A DNA stretch of 64,000 nt from CAXMQZ01 sp963719055 (GTDB taxonomy: Bacteria; Acidobacteriota; Thermoanaerobaculia; Multivoradales; JAHEKO01), in NCBI GenBank assembly GCA_963719055.1, contig CAVRAU010000020.1, forward strand, positions 132,406 to 196,405, in the 5' to 3' direction. The notes under the pieces are model-generated. The model was not told where the DNA came from. It saw only the letters and a list, made by a program, of their open reading frames with translations, and did not search any database. Below are positions 46,640-56,871 of this stretch, piece by piece. The first letter of the stretch is position 1. The number at the start of each line of letters is the position of its first letter. The position numbers were made by a program, and so were the translations under genes.

Positions 46640-46746
46640 CTCTTCTCCTTGTCTCTTCTTCAGGGGGTCTTGCGAAACACGGATCAAAGCGGCGTCTTCG
46701 AAACCGCTCCACTCCTCGCGATCGCCGGGCTCTACCGGTCGGATCT

Positions 46747-47241
46747 TCATGGGCGGTGGCTCCGGAGGGCAAAGGACTGTCCATCGATGGCCCGCGCGAC
46801 GGCTAGAACACCATCCAGGTGGTCGCACTCGTGCTGCAAGAGCTCCGACAAATCGTTTTCGAGGTGGAGCTCCTGTCTGTGCCAGTCCAGGTCTCGATAT
46901 TTGATACGACAAGTTCGATGTCTTCGGACGCGCACCAGCAGGTCCGGGAAATGACAGGCAATCGTCCCAGAGCTCTATCTCGTTCGTCACTCATCTGATC
47001 CAGAGCCGGGTTGATGAACACGATCGGCTGGTCGATGTTCATGTAGACGAGTCGCTTCAGGACGCCGATTTGGGGAGCGGCGATGGCGCGACCGGCACCG
47101 ATACGACTGCGGCAGTCCATCAGAGTGTCGTGCAGGTCCTCGACCACCGTCTCGAGACTTGGGAGTGTCGTTCTTCTCGACCGGCTCGCAGATCTCGTAG
47201 AACCTGGGATCTCCGAGTAGGACAACTTCGCGTATGGCCAT
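46747..47241 (-). CDS. Peptide deformylase-like protein (frameshifted)
   Basis: Start ATG 47241 (AIREVVLLGDPRFYEICEPV). Changing frame near 47165 and 46985 gives GAGRAIAAPQIGVLKRLVYM (motif 1, GxGxAAPQ), IELWDDCLSFPDLLVRVRRH-like motif 2 and DLSELLQHECDHLDGVLAVA (motif 3, HExDH), ending at 46747; about 165 residues. The zinc/iron ligands Cys, His, His and the catalytic Glu are kept. Motif 2 is DDCLS rather than the usual EGCLS, which marks a divergent deformylase group. It would remove formyl groups from nascent proteins. It is in the same frame as GPP34 upstream, without a stop between. Confidence 0.82.
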
Positions 47242-47958
47242 CGAGTGGATCCCGCTCAGCTTGTCGAGGTCGTGATGACGCTCGTAGTGATGGCCGGCAT
47301 GATGCAGGCGACGAAAGATCGCTGCTTGAACAGCCTCGATCGCCTCTTGGGTCGCTTCGGCCAAGGCGTCACCTTCGAGGATGCGCTCGATTCGAGCCTT
47401 GCGGACCTTGAGATCCTTCTTGTCAAAGGCCATGGGAAGGAGGCCAGCGCTGTGGGCCAGGGAGACCAGGACCACGGTGCGGGGATCGAGATGGTCGGCT
47501 TCGCCGAAGATCGCCTGCCGCAGTCGCTCGATCATTTCTTTCTCGGGTTTGGGATTGATCTCGGGATAGATCCGGCGGTTGAACAGCAGCAGGATTTTGT
47601 CCTCATCGGCCTTGAGGATTCCTCGATCACAGAGCCGCGCGGCCAGCCGGTGTTTCAGGTCCTTGAGGCCGGCGAATTTGGTGACCCAGGTTTGAGCGGC
47701 CAGCTGCTTCTTGGAGTCCCGGACCCTGGTCAGACAATCGTCCAGCAACGGATCGCCCAAGGACTTGGCGTTGACCAGGTGTACCGTTTTCTTCTTGGAG
47801 CTGTCGAGGCGGAGGCGGTCGCGCATCAGGAGCTCCGCGAGCACGGCGCCACCGACCGCGTACAAATAGAAGGTTCCCATCTTGATGGTGCCGTCTTCAT
47901 CGTGGAGGGCAAGAAGCATGAGCTCTTCGGGTAGGGAAAGGGAGTTGGGATCGGTCAT
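47242..47958 (-). CDS. GPP34 (GOLPH3-like) domain protein
   Basis: From ATG 47958 (a GGAGG lies 10 bases upstream) the protein reads LSLPEELMLLALHDEDGTIK, LYAVGGAVLAELLMRDRLRL, GDPLLDDCLTRVRDSKKQLA and LAHSAGLLPMAFDKKDLKVR. This is the GPP34/GOLPH3 fold (PF05719), which in eukaryotes binds phosphatidylinositol 4-phosphate at the Golgi; bacterial members are uncharacterised. About 238 residues precede the deformylase ATG, with no stop codon; another frame has a TGA just before (TSTS end), so a frameshift near the end is likely and the proteins are probably separate. Confidence 0.8.
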
Positions 47959-48015
47959 ATGAGGTCCTCCAAAGCCTGAAGGCATACTTCTAGTACGAAC
48001 AGGGACAAGACATAT

Positions 48016-48203
48016 TCAGGTTTCTTCGATCAGAGCAGGCAGATCACGCAGGTTGGAGATGGTTGGATAGTGGATTTTCGCGGTCCATTCTCTGGGCACC
48101 TTGGCATGCCGGAAATCCGCCGCCTTGTCACTTTCGGTATCGCCGTCGCGCCGCAGATGAGGAGGGTGCCGTACAGATCGAAGATAACGGCATCGAGGCG
48201 CAT
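48016..48203 (-). pseudogene. HAD-superfamily hydrolase remnant
   Basis: The ATG at 48203 gives MRLDAVIFDLYGTLL, the first strand and nucleophile motif of a haloacid-dehalogenase-type hydrolase (DxYGT). Within 15 residues the homology ends. In another frame the last 35 residues (AKIHYPTISNLRDLPALIEE) look like the usual HAD C-terminus. The cap and motifs 2 and 3 (about 180 residues) are absent. It is non-functional as written and is one of several loci here with ends but no core. Confidence 0.65.
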
Positions 48204-48229
48204 GGGGCATGCTAGTTGCCAAACCTACG

Positions 48230-51200
48230 TCACTCAGGCTGCCAGTCGGGGATTCTCCCAGGTGTCCAGGGAGCGCCGGCAGCTTCCATCTCGGCTTCGA
48301 GAGCTTCGAGATCAGCGCCCACGGCCTTCAGACCCTCGAGGACCGGACCGAACGCCTCTGCGGCGATTTCGACCTGACGCCGCTGGGTGTTGGTGGGAGC
48401 TGAGGTCGTCGTCAAGGTGTATCCATAGGCCCGACCGACTCGGCTGCGGATCGACGGCGAGGTGGGCTCGCTGCGTTGGGCGACGGTGGAGTCTCCCATC
48501 AGCTCGACCTGCAGATCATTGAGTCGGGTCTCAAGCTTCTCCAGGTGCGCTGGCCATGCGGGGTCGCCCCCTGCGGTGTCCAGGGCTGCCTGGCGAAGAT
48601 GGTCGATTCGAGTTTGTACCTCACCCATGGCTCTCGAGGTTCCTGCCACCGCTTTCATTAACCGGTCAGCCTCTTGCTGGAAGGCCAGTGCGGCGGCTCT
48701 GTCCGTGGCTGGCAGTGTGGCCGTGCCGGTTGACACGGTCTCGAAAGTGACAGGTCCACTGAGCTCGGTCAGCTCGTTGTTCTCCCATTTGGCCAGGGAG
48801 GCGGTGTAGGTGCCCGGCAGTACCATGGGGCCCATGGGGTCGTCGGAGAAGGCGTGCGTTTCGCGGGGCTGTAGGCTGACCGGGTCGGCAGGTGGGAATC
48901 GGAGATCCCAGGCCACTCGCTGGATTCCCTTGTCCGCCGGTCCGGTGACACGACGGATCACCTTGCCGCTGGTGTCCTTGATGGTCAACACAACGGCAGG
49001 GTCCTCGGCTCGGTCCTCGGCTCGCAGCTCCTCCCAGGTCGGGTAGGCCAGGGTGCCGCCGGCTTCTTCGGTCTCCTTCTCGGCTTCGTGGCGCTGTTCG
49101 GTGAGCGTCTTGAAGCCGTCCCGCAGGTGGTAGGTGAAGACTGCGCCGACAGGCGGGTTCGGAGCGCTGTAGAAGTCATCCCCCATGAAGGCCTTGCGGT
49201 TGTAGCCGAGCTCGAAGCTCTTCATGAACATCCAGGTCTGGCGCAGGGGAAACAGCGTTGCCTCGGCTTCCAGGGCTGCCTGGTCGAGGTAGCGCAGCGG
49301 TGTGAAGTCGTCGAGGATGAAGATGCCGCGGCCAAAGGTACCGACCGACGAGATCGACTTCGCGCTCCTGGATGACCAGATCGCGGACGGCGATGGTCGG
49401 AATGCCGCTCTCGAGCGGGTTCCACTCTCCGCCGCCATCGAAGGTGGCAAAGACACCGAACTCCGTACCGACGAAGAGCAGACTCGCCTTTACCGGATCT
49501 TCGACCAACGTGTAGGTCGAGCCCTTCGCCGGCAGGTTGCTGGTGATCGACGACCAGGTCGCGCCCCGATCGGTGCTCTTCAAGACATAGGGCTTGAAGT
49601 CGCCGCTCTTGTGGTTGTCGAAGACGGCAAAGACTGTGTCGGCGTCGTGCGACGAGGCCTCCAGGTCACTGACATAGGACATGTCGGGGACGCCGGGGAA
49701 CGAGTCGATCTTGCGCCAGTTCTGGCCACCGTCCTCGGTAACCTGGATCAATCCATCGTCGGTACCGGCATAGATCAAATCCTCGATCAACGGGGATTCG
49801 GTCAGTGAGACGATATTGCCAAACGGCGAGGTCGAAACGTTCTTGGCAACCGTATCGACACTCCAGACCTTGCCCATGACCTCGAGCTTGTTGCGATCGA
49901 GGTTCCGGGTCAGATCCGGACTGATGGGTCGCCAGGTGTCTCCACGGTCGTCACTCCGATAGACCCGTTGCGAGGTGAAATACAGACGGGTGTTGGAATG
50001 CGGGCTGATCAACAGCGCCGCGTCCCAGTTCCACCGCGGTGGATCTTCACCGGGCTCGGGTTGCGGCTTGATATCGACCTTCTCACCGCTGCGCCGGTCG
50101 TAGCGCACCAGATTGGCGTACTGCGACTGGGCGTAGACGATGTCCGGATTCTCGGGATCGATGGCCGGCTCGAAACCGTCACCGCCCTTGGCCACGAACC
50201 AGTCGCGATTGGTGATGCCGTGCTCGGAGGTCGTGCGTGCAGGGCCACCGACAGTGGAGTTGTCCTGGGTGCCGCCGTAGACGTTGTAGAAGGGCAGGTC
50301 GTTGTCCGCCGCGATCTTGTAGAACTGCGCCAGGGGCAGATTCGCCTTGAACTGCCAGGTCGCACCGTCATCCCAGGTCTCGTAGACGCCGCCGTCGTTG
50401 CCGGAGATCATGTGCTGCGTGTTGTCCGGATCGATCCAGTGGGCGTGATTGTCGACATGCTTGGAGTTCTCGGGTACCTGGGCAAAGCTCTTGCCCCCAT
50501 CTCGGGTGACGTGAAGCCAGGTGTCCATGGCGTAGACCGTGTCGACGTCGACCGGATCGCGGAATCAGCTCGTTGTAGTACTGGGGGCTACCGGCGACGT
50601 AGTCGCCACGCTTCTCCCAGCTGGCACCGCCGTCGGTCGAGCGAAAGGTGCCGCCCTTGTCGTCGAGGGACTCGATGATGGCGTAGATGACGTCGGGATC
50701 GGCAGGCGAGACGGCCAGGCCGATCTTGCCTTTGTCTTCACTGGGGATGCCGCTTTCGAGCTTGGTCCAGTTGGCGCCCGCGTCGGTGGACTTGTAGATG
50801 GCCGACTCGGGGCCGCCATCGATCAGGGTCCAGGTACGACGTCGCCGCTGATACGAGGAGGCGTAGAGGACATCCGGATCCCTGGGGTCCATCCAGACCT
50901 CGTTGACACCGGTGTGGTCACTGATCTCCAGGACCTTCTCCCAGTTCTCACCGCCATCGGTGGTCTTGTAGAGACCCCGGTCACCACCTGAGCGCCACAA
51001 TGGGCCCTGAGCCGCCACGTAGACGACGTTGGAGTCCCGAGGATCGACGACGATGCGGCCGATGTGCTCGGAGTCGACCAGCCCCTTGTTCTCCCAGGAC
51101 TTGCCGCCGTCGAGTGACTTGTAGACGCCATCGCCGTAGGAGACGGATCGTTGCGAGTTGTTCTCGCCGCTGCCGACCCAGATCACATTGGGATCGTTGG

Positions 51201-51525
51201 GGTCGAGAGTGATGCTGCCGATGGAGTAGGAGCCTTCGCCGTCGAAGATGGGTGTCCAGGTCGTGCCGGAGTTGGTGGTCTTCCAGACACCCCCGGAAGC
51301 CGCGGTGACATACCAGGTGGATTTGTGCTCGGGATGGACCACGATGTCGGTGATGCGGCCCGAGGTGAAGGCCGGTCCGATCTCGCGGAACTTGAACCCG
51401 GCCAGAGCCGAGGCCAGAGGACTCTTCTCTTCTTTCGCCGGTTCTTCGGCCTTCTTCTTGGCCGCTTGCAGATCTCCGGTGGCCCACACCGAAAGGGCGA
51501 GCAGCGCGATAGCGATTCGTTTCAT
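48230..51525 (-). CDS. Exported sortilin/VPS10-like multi-blade propeller (two frameshifts)
   Basis: Start ATG 51525, signal peptide MKRIAIALLALSVWATGDLQ. The protein is about 1,100 residues. Repeated Asp-box/BNR motifs are obvious: GVWKTTNSGTTWTPIFD, GVYKSLDGGKSWENKGL, GLYKTTDGGENWEKVL, AIYKSTDAGANWTKLES and VLKSTDRGATWSSITSN. Frame changes lie near 50555 and 49345. After the propellers comes GRGIFILDDFTPLRYLDQ, then a long helical and beta C-terminal domain. Large proteins of this kind, often called glycosyl hydrolase or sortilin-like, are frequent in Acidobacteria; the activity is not established. Exported, probably cell-surface or periplasmic. Confidence 0.87.
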
Positions 51526-51668
51526 TGGAATTCCCCCCAAGGAAAATTGGACACTGATCGAATGGTAAGGAGCCGCAGCCCGTCGAGTGGAGTCGCCAAG
51601 GTTTCGAACCAATCGAGCTTACTGGAAAAGCCCTCCCACGGGTACCGGGCGGGAGCTAGAATGCGTGC

Positions 51669-52101
51669 ATGAATCAGACATCAGAACACCATCTTCGGCA
51701 AGATTCTCGACGGTGAGATTCCCTGTCACAGGGTCTATGAGGACGATCTCGTGCTCGCATTTCTCGATGTCGGACCGCTGTCGCTGGGACACACGCTGGT
51801 CATTCCCAAGGAGCGCAAGGCTTTTGTGCACGAGCTCAGCGACGAGTCGGCCGCCGCCATCGGCAGGGTTCTGCCGCGGCTCAGTCGCGCGGTTCTGAAA
51901 GCCACCGGCGCCACGGCGTACAACATCCTGCAGAACAACGGCCCGGCTGCGCACCAGGCGGTCATGCACGTCCACTTCCACATCATTCCCAAGACCGACG
52001 ATGGCGGTCTGGGGGTGGGATGGCCGGCGCGCAGCCTCGACGACGGCGCAGCCCAGCAACTCGTCGCCGATATCCAGGCCGCTCTGGCCGAGGAGGGTTG
52101 A
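51669..52101 (+). CDS. HIT-family nucleotide-binding hydrolase (one frameshift)
   Basis: The ATG at 51669 gives MNQTSE and, after a +1 frame change near 51685, TIFGKILDGEIPCHRVYEDD, FLDVGPLSLGHTLVIPKERK and VMHVHFHIIPKTDDGGLGV, with the catalytic HxHxHxx motif HVHFHII. About 143 residues, normal for HINT/HIT proteins, which hydrolyse AMP-linked substrates. Seven bases separate its stop from the dehydrogenase start. Confidence 0.92.
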
Positions 52102-52108
52102 TCGACCG

Positions 52109-53120
52109 ATGAAAGCGCTACAGGTCGAAGGGTCCTTTGGTGTCGAGAACCTCGTTCTGGCGGAGAGACCTCAGCCAGAGCCCGGACGCTGGGGAGCTTC
52201 TGTTGAAGATGGGGGCTGCCTCGTTGAACTATCGCGATCTGCTCATGGTGCGCGGGTTGTACAACCCCAGGCAACCGCTGCCGTTGATTCCCTGCTCGGA
52301 TGGGGTGGGCGAAGTGGTGGCGGTTGGGGAGGGTGTGACCCGTTTCGATGTTGGAGACCGGGTGACTACCTTGTTCAGCCAGGGCTGGATCTCCGGCGAC
52401 CCGCCGCCGGACAGCTTGCGCCGGACTCTGGGTGGACCGCTCGATGGCACCTTGACGGAGTTCATGGTGCTCTCTGAGGAGGGCGTGGTCGCGGCTCCGG
52501 AACACCTCTCGGATGTGGAGGCGGCGACCCTCACCTGTGCGGGACTCACAGCGTGGAGCGCCTTGGTGACGCAGGCGGAAGTCGGAGAGGGCGATACGGT
52601 ACTGGTTCTGGGGACTGGCGGAGTCTCCATCTTTGCGCTCCAGATCGCTCGACTTCTCGGCGCCGAGGTCATCGTCACCTCGAGCAGCGACGCCAAGCTG
52701 GAGCGCGCCCGAGATCTCGGTGCCACCGCGACCCTCAACTACCAAGAGACTCCGAAGTGGGCCAAGGCGGTCAAAGAGATGACCGATGGGCGGGGTGTCG
52801 ATCTGGTGGTGGAGGTGGGGGGCGCGGACACCTTGCCGCAGTCCGTCCTGGCGGTACGGCCGGGAGGTCAGATCAGCTTGATGGGAAACCTGACTGGCGG
52901 GGCGCTGGAGCTCAACCTCATTCCGGTCTTCATGCGTGGCGTGCGCATCCAGGGAATCCTCGTCGGCCACCGTCAGGGCCTGGAAGCCTTGAGTCGATTC
53001 ATCACCGAGCACCAGATGCGGCCCGTGGTGGATCGGGTGTTCGCCTGGAGCGAGGCCCGTCAGGCCTTCGAGCATCTGGCTGCCGCCCGTCACTTCGGCA
53101 AGATCTGTCTGCGCTCCTGA
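52109..53120 (+). CDS. Zinc-independent MDR alcohol dehydrogenase/quinone oxidoreductase (one frameshift)
   Basis: Start ATG 52109 (MKALQVEGSFGVENLVLAE). A +1 change near 52190 joins GELLLKMGAASLNYRDLLMV, PLIPCSDGVGEVVAVGEGVT, TLTCAGLTAWSALV and the NAD(P) Rossmann motif VLVLGTGGVSIFALQIARLL; the end is VVDRVFAWSEARQAFEHLAA. About 336 residues. The catalytic zinc Cys/His of classical alcohol dehydrogenases is replaced (SLNYRD and CSDGVG), which is typical of the YhdH/quinone-reductase branch. NADPH-dependent reduction of an enal or quinone is likely. Confidence 0.9.
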
Positions 53121-53138
53121 TCGTCGGATCGCTTGGTC

Positions 53139-54695
53139 CTACCCGAGCCGAGGAGCCAAGGAGAGGATCACAAGGATCGCGACGAAGGCTGCGATCAGAA
53201 CTCTCGCCAGGGCTCGTGCCCTGGGGTCCGCTGGTCCTTTCGGCACGAGGGGAACGGCCTTGCCGAAAGTGAAGAAGTGTCCGACAACAAGGGTGACCAG
53301 GCTACCTAGGGGATTCCACCAGAGCCAGGAGACGTCTGGCGCCAAAACCGAGACCAAGAGAGTCGTTCCGACTCCCAGGATTCCCCCGAGGACAGCGCTA
53401 TGGCCAGTGGCGCGTCGGGAACCCCAGGCCAAAACAAAGACTGCCAAGATGGGACCATAGACCAGGCTGCCGACGCGGTTGACCATTTCAATCACGGTCT
53501 CCTGGCCTCGAGAGAACCACCAGGCGAAACCGGTAGCCATCACGCCCCAGGCCAGAGTGCCGAGGCGAGCCCAAAGGAGATGAATTCGGGAGGGGCCCTG
53601 GCCCTCGACGGGTAGGAACTCTGCGAGAGTCACTGCCGAGAGCGAGTTGAGAGCCGAGTCGATGGAGGAGAGTGCGGCCGCCAGGATGCCCGCCACCGCC
53701 AACCCCAACAGCCCTGCCGGCAGATAGCCGACAATAAACTGCGGGACCAGGGCGTCCGCAGGTTGCCCCACGAGACGCTGGGCGAAAGCCGGATCGGCCA
53801 CCAACAGGGAGCCCAGGAGGAGCCCAAAGAAGCAGTAGGTGAGAACCAGGGGAAAACGAACCAGGGCGGCCACGGTGAGAGCCTTCCGAGCCGCATGTTC
53901 ACTGTCGGCAGCAAGAATCCGCTGGGCTTGAGTCTGGTCGCAGCCGTAGTAGGAGAGGTAGAGAAAAAAGCCGCCGAACAGCATGGGCCAGAAGGCGAAG
54001 GTGGCACCGTCTCCAAGGCCGTGACCGCTGAAGTCCAGGGCCACCAGCCGCGCGGGATCGACGCCGGCCAGGAATCGGTCCTGAGAGAGGAGCTTCCAAG
54101 CCAGATACCCGGAAGCCACCAACGTGCCACCCCAGAGCAGGGCCAGCTGAAACACATCGGAAAAGACATCGGCCACGAGGCCACCCAACCCGGTATAGGC
54201 GACGGCGACACCCGCCACCACCAGTAGAGAGGTTGGGATGCCCCAGCCGCTGCAGGCATCGACCACCAGGCTCGAGGTGTACAGGATGACGCCGGCTCCG
54301 AGACCTCGCCCGAGGAGGAACAGCGAGGCTAGAAATCTCCGCGTGCCCTTCCCCAGCCGCTGCTCGACGACCGAGTAGATGTCGGCGCTGCGGGTACGTC
54401 TCAGAAAGGGTACGCCCCAGACGACGAGAACCGCCATGGCCAGAGGTACCGCCAGCTCGTATTGGAGCCAGACCAGACCGCCTCCTGCCCGCAGAGCCAC
54501 GAAAGCAGGAGCTCCCACCAGGGAGATGGCGCTGACCTGGTTGGCGGCCAGGCTGAGTCCCAGGGCCCACGCCGGGAGTACCCTGCCGCCCAGATAGTAG
54601 TCGGCGGTGCCTCGTTGTCTCCGGGCCAGCTGTCCGGCGAAGACCACCAATCCGACCAAGGTGGCGATAACAATGGCTAGGTCGAAAGCACCCAT
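53139..54695 (-). CDS. Sodium:solute symporter family transporter
   Basis: 518 residues, intact, from an ATG at 54695. About 13 membrane helices. Conserved SSS features are DYYLGGRVLPAWALGLSLAA, the QVSAISLVGAPAFVALR segment in TM2, LYTSSLVVDACSGWGIPTSL, DVFSDVFQLALLWGGTLVAS, then LYLSYYGCDQTQAQRILAAD and AAALSSIDSALNSLSAVTLA. The YGCDQTQ motif is typical of the SGLT-like branch with sugar, inositol or related substrates; the exact solute cannot be decided. It is convergent with the dehydrogenase and divergent from the phosphatase gene at 54752. Confidence 0.93.
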   Translation of the reverse strand: MGAFDLAIVIATLVGLVVFAGQLARRQRGTADYYLGGRVLPAWALGLSLAANQVSAISLVGAPAFVALRAGGGLVWLQYELAVPLAMAVLVVWGVPFLRRTRSADIYSVVEQRLGKGTRRFLASLFLLGRGLGAGVILYTSSLVVDACSGWGIPTSLLVVAGVAVAYTGLGGLVADVFSDVFQLALLWGGTLVASGYLAWKLLSQDRFLAGVDPARLVALDFSGHGLGDGATFAFWPMLFGGFFLYLSYYGCDQTQAQRILAADSEHAARKALTVAALVRFPLVLTYCFFGLLLGSLLVADPAFAQRLVGQPADALVPQFIVGYLPAGLLGLAVAGILAAALSSIDSALNSLSAVTLAEFLPVEGQGPSRIHLLWARLGTLAWGVMATGFAWWFSRGQETVIEMVNRVGSLVYGPILAVFVLAWGSRRATGHSAVLGGILGVGTTLLVSVLAPDVSWLWWNPLGSLVTLVVGHFFTFGKAVPLVPKGPADPRARALARVLIAAFVAILVILSLAPRLG

Positions 54696-54751
54696 GCGTG
54701 TGTCCGTATCAAATGGCGTCAGAGCTTATCGCTTCTAGTACAGTGGCGGGT

Positions 54752-55561
54752 ATGGGGCACCTTCTGTTCACCGATTTGGACGGTTCACTTCTCAATCACG
54801 ACGACTACTCCTGGGCCCAGGCCTTACCCGCCATCGAGCGCCTCACCGAGTTGGGCATCCCCATCATCATGGCGACCAGCAAGACGCGGGCGGAGGTCAG
54901 GGCTCTACAGCGCGAAATGGGTCTGGAGGAGCCTTTTGTCGTCGAGAACGGAGGCGGAGTCTTCTTTCCGGATCGATACGCGGATCTGAGAATCCCCAAC
55001 AGTACGATGGCGAGCCCCTACCGCCTCATCACCCTGGGTGTCCCTTACCCCGAAGTGCGCAGCTTCATCGAGGATCGACATGATCGATTCGCGATCGAGG
55101 GCTTTGGCGATATGGGCGCCGAGCGCATCGCGGCGGTCACCGGTCTGACCCTGACGCAGGCACGGTTGGCCGAGCAGCGGGACTTCACGGAGCCGTTTCT
55201 CCTGGAAGAGGCCGACCAGCTTGCGGCTATCTGCGAGGAGGCTTCTGGCGAGGGTCTGACGGTGACCAGTGGTGGGCGCTTCCACCACCTGATCGGCGTC
55301 CTTCAGAACAAGGGACGGGCCGTCGACGTGGTGACCGAGATCTTCCGCGATCACTGGGGCGAGGACGTGGTGACGATCGCCTTGGGGGATAGCCCCAACG
55401 ACCTTTCGATGCTCGAGCGGGTCGACTATCCCATCGTCATACCGCGAGTGAATGGCCCAGCACTGGAGGTGACGAAGCCAGGCGCTCAGCTGGCGCCAAA
55501 CCCCGGCTGCCGAGGTTGGAATGCCGCAGTTCTAGAGCTACTTCAGACGCTATACTCATAA
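54752..55561 (+). CDS. HAD-IIB phosphatase, mannosyl-3-phosphoglycerate phosphatase-like
   Basis: 269 residues, intact. LLFTDLDGSLLNHDDYSWAQ carries the nucleophile motif DxDGS/T, IIMATSKTRAEVRALQREMG the motif 2 Ser/Thr-Lys region, and VVTIALGDSPNDLSMLERVD the motif 3/4 GDxxND. FVVENGGGVFFP is typical of mannosyl-3-phosphoglycerate phosphatase (MPGP/YedP). The following two genes encode glycosyltransferases of the glucosyl-3-phosphoglycerate pathway, so a role in removing the phosphate from glucosyl- or mannosylglucosyl-3-phosphoglycerate (MggB or GpgP type) is inferred. It precedes the glycosyltransferase by 47 bases. Confidence 0.88.
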   Translation: MGHLLFTDLDGSLLNHDDYSWAQALPAIERLTELGIPIIMATSKTRAEVRALQREMGLEEPFVVENGGGVFFPDRYADLRIPNSTMASPYRLITLGVPYPEVRSFIEDRHDRFAIEGFGDMGAERIAAVTGLTLTQARLAEQRDFTEPFLLEEADQLAAICEEASGEGLTVTSGGRFHHLIGVLQNKGRAVDVVTEIFRDHWGEDVVTIALGDSPNDLSMLERVDYPIVIPRVNGPALEVTKPGAQLAPNPGCRGWNAAVLELLQTLYS

Positions 55562-55608
55562 GATCCGCCCGGGTCGGATCCACTGACAGAGCAAGGGAGA
55601 GAACCTGG

Positions 55609-56858
55609 ATGAAACCGATCGTCGACAATCCAGATGGGGTGAAATCAGCAGACATCGTCGTTGGCATCCCGTCGCTCAATGAAGCCGACAGCATCCATGT
55701 GCCAACAGCGGCAGCGGCAGCGGGACTGAAGGAGTTCTTCCCGCAGTACCGCTCGGTGATCATCAACGTGGACAACCACTCAGAGGACGGCACCAAAGAG
55801 ACGTTCTTCAACACGACGACCCAGTGTCCCAAGGTCTACATCTCCACGGCCGAGGGCGTACGAGGCAAGGGCAACAATTTTCGCAACCTTTTTGGCGCTG
55901 CCGTAGAGCTGGGGGCGCAGGCCGTGGTGGTGGTCGACGCCGATCTCACCTCGATCACTCCGAGCTGGATCCGCTATCTCGCCGAGCCGGTTCTGGGTGG
56001 TTTCGACTACGTCAGCCCCATCTATGTGCGACACAAATACGACGGCACGATCACGAACCACATCGCCTATCCGATGATGCGGTCGCTTTTTGGTCTGCGG
56101 GTCCGGCAGCCTATCGGTGGCGATTTCGGATTCTCGGGCAAGCTGGCACGAGCCTGGCTGTCTTCGAGGTTGTGGAATGACAACGTGGCCCATTTCGGCA
56201 TCGACATCTGGATGACCGTGACGGCGATAGCCCGGCATTTCAAGGTCTGCCAGGCGTTTCTCGGCACACCCAAGGGACACAAGCCCAAGGATCCCGCCGG
56301 CGACCTGACGCCCATGTTTACCCAGGTGGTCTCGACTCTGTTCGACCTGACGAGGGCGTTCGAGTACTACTGGAAGGAGATCACCGAAAGCCGACCCAGC
56401 AGTGTCTTCGGCTTCGGTCTCGGGGTCAGCTCCGAGGTGGACCCCATCGAGATCGATACCGCCAACCTGTTCCGGCTCTTTCAGGCCGGCGCCGGGGAGC
56501 ACGCCGAGATGTGGGAGAGGTCATGTCACCTGAGGTGTTCGGTGAAGTGCAGCAGGTGCAGAGCCTCCAGTCTGCGGACGAGTTCAACATGACGACCAGT
56601 CTGTGGGCCAGGATGCTGTTCGACTTTGCGGTGGCGAACCGAAATGCAGAGGTCCCCCAGGATGAGCTGCTCAAGTCGCTGGTGCCGTTCTACCATGCGC
56701 GACTTCTCTCCTATGTCAACCGAACCATGCAGATGGACACCCGCGAGGCGGAGGAGTATCTCGAGAACATCAGTCGCACCTTTCAGAAGGAGAAGCCCTA
56801 CCTGATCCAGCGTTGGGACAATACGGCGAATCGGAGAGAGCAGAGGATGTTCACTTGA
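55609..56858 (+). CDS. Glycosyltransferase, candidate MggA-type synthase (one frameshift)
   Basis: Start ATG 55609 with GGGAGAG upstream. ADIVVGIPSLNEADSIHVPT is the GT-A opening, VIINVDNHSEDGTKETFFNT the second strand, ISTAEGVRGKGNNFRNLFGA and VVVVDADLTSITPSWIRYLA the DxD site, and HKYDGTITNHIAYPMMRSLF the acceptor region with IGGDFGFSGKLARAWL. A -1 change near 56520 joins EVMSPEVFGEVQQVQSLQSA to the end. About 416 residues. The sequence is of the GT2/GT81 neighbourhood found beside GpgS; in Petrotoga-type clusters the partner enzyme adds mannose to glucosyl-phosphoglycerate. The precise sugar is inference. Confidence 0.78.
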
Positions 56859-56871
56859 CAGGGAGGCAGCC

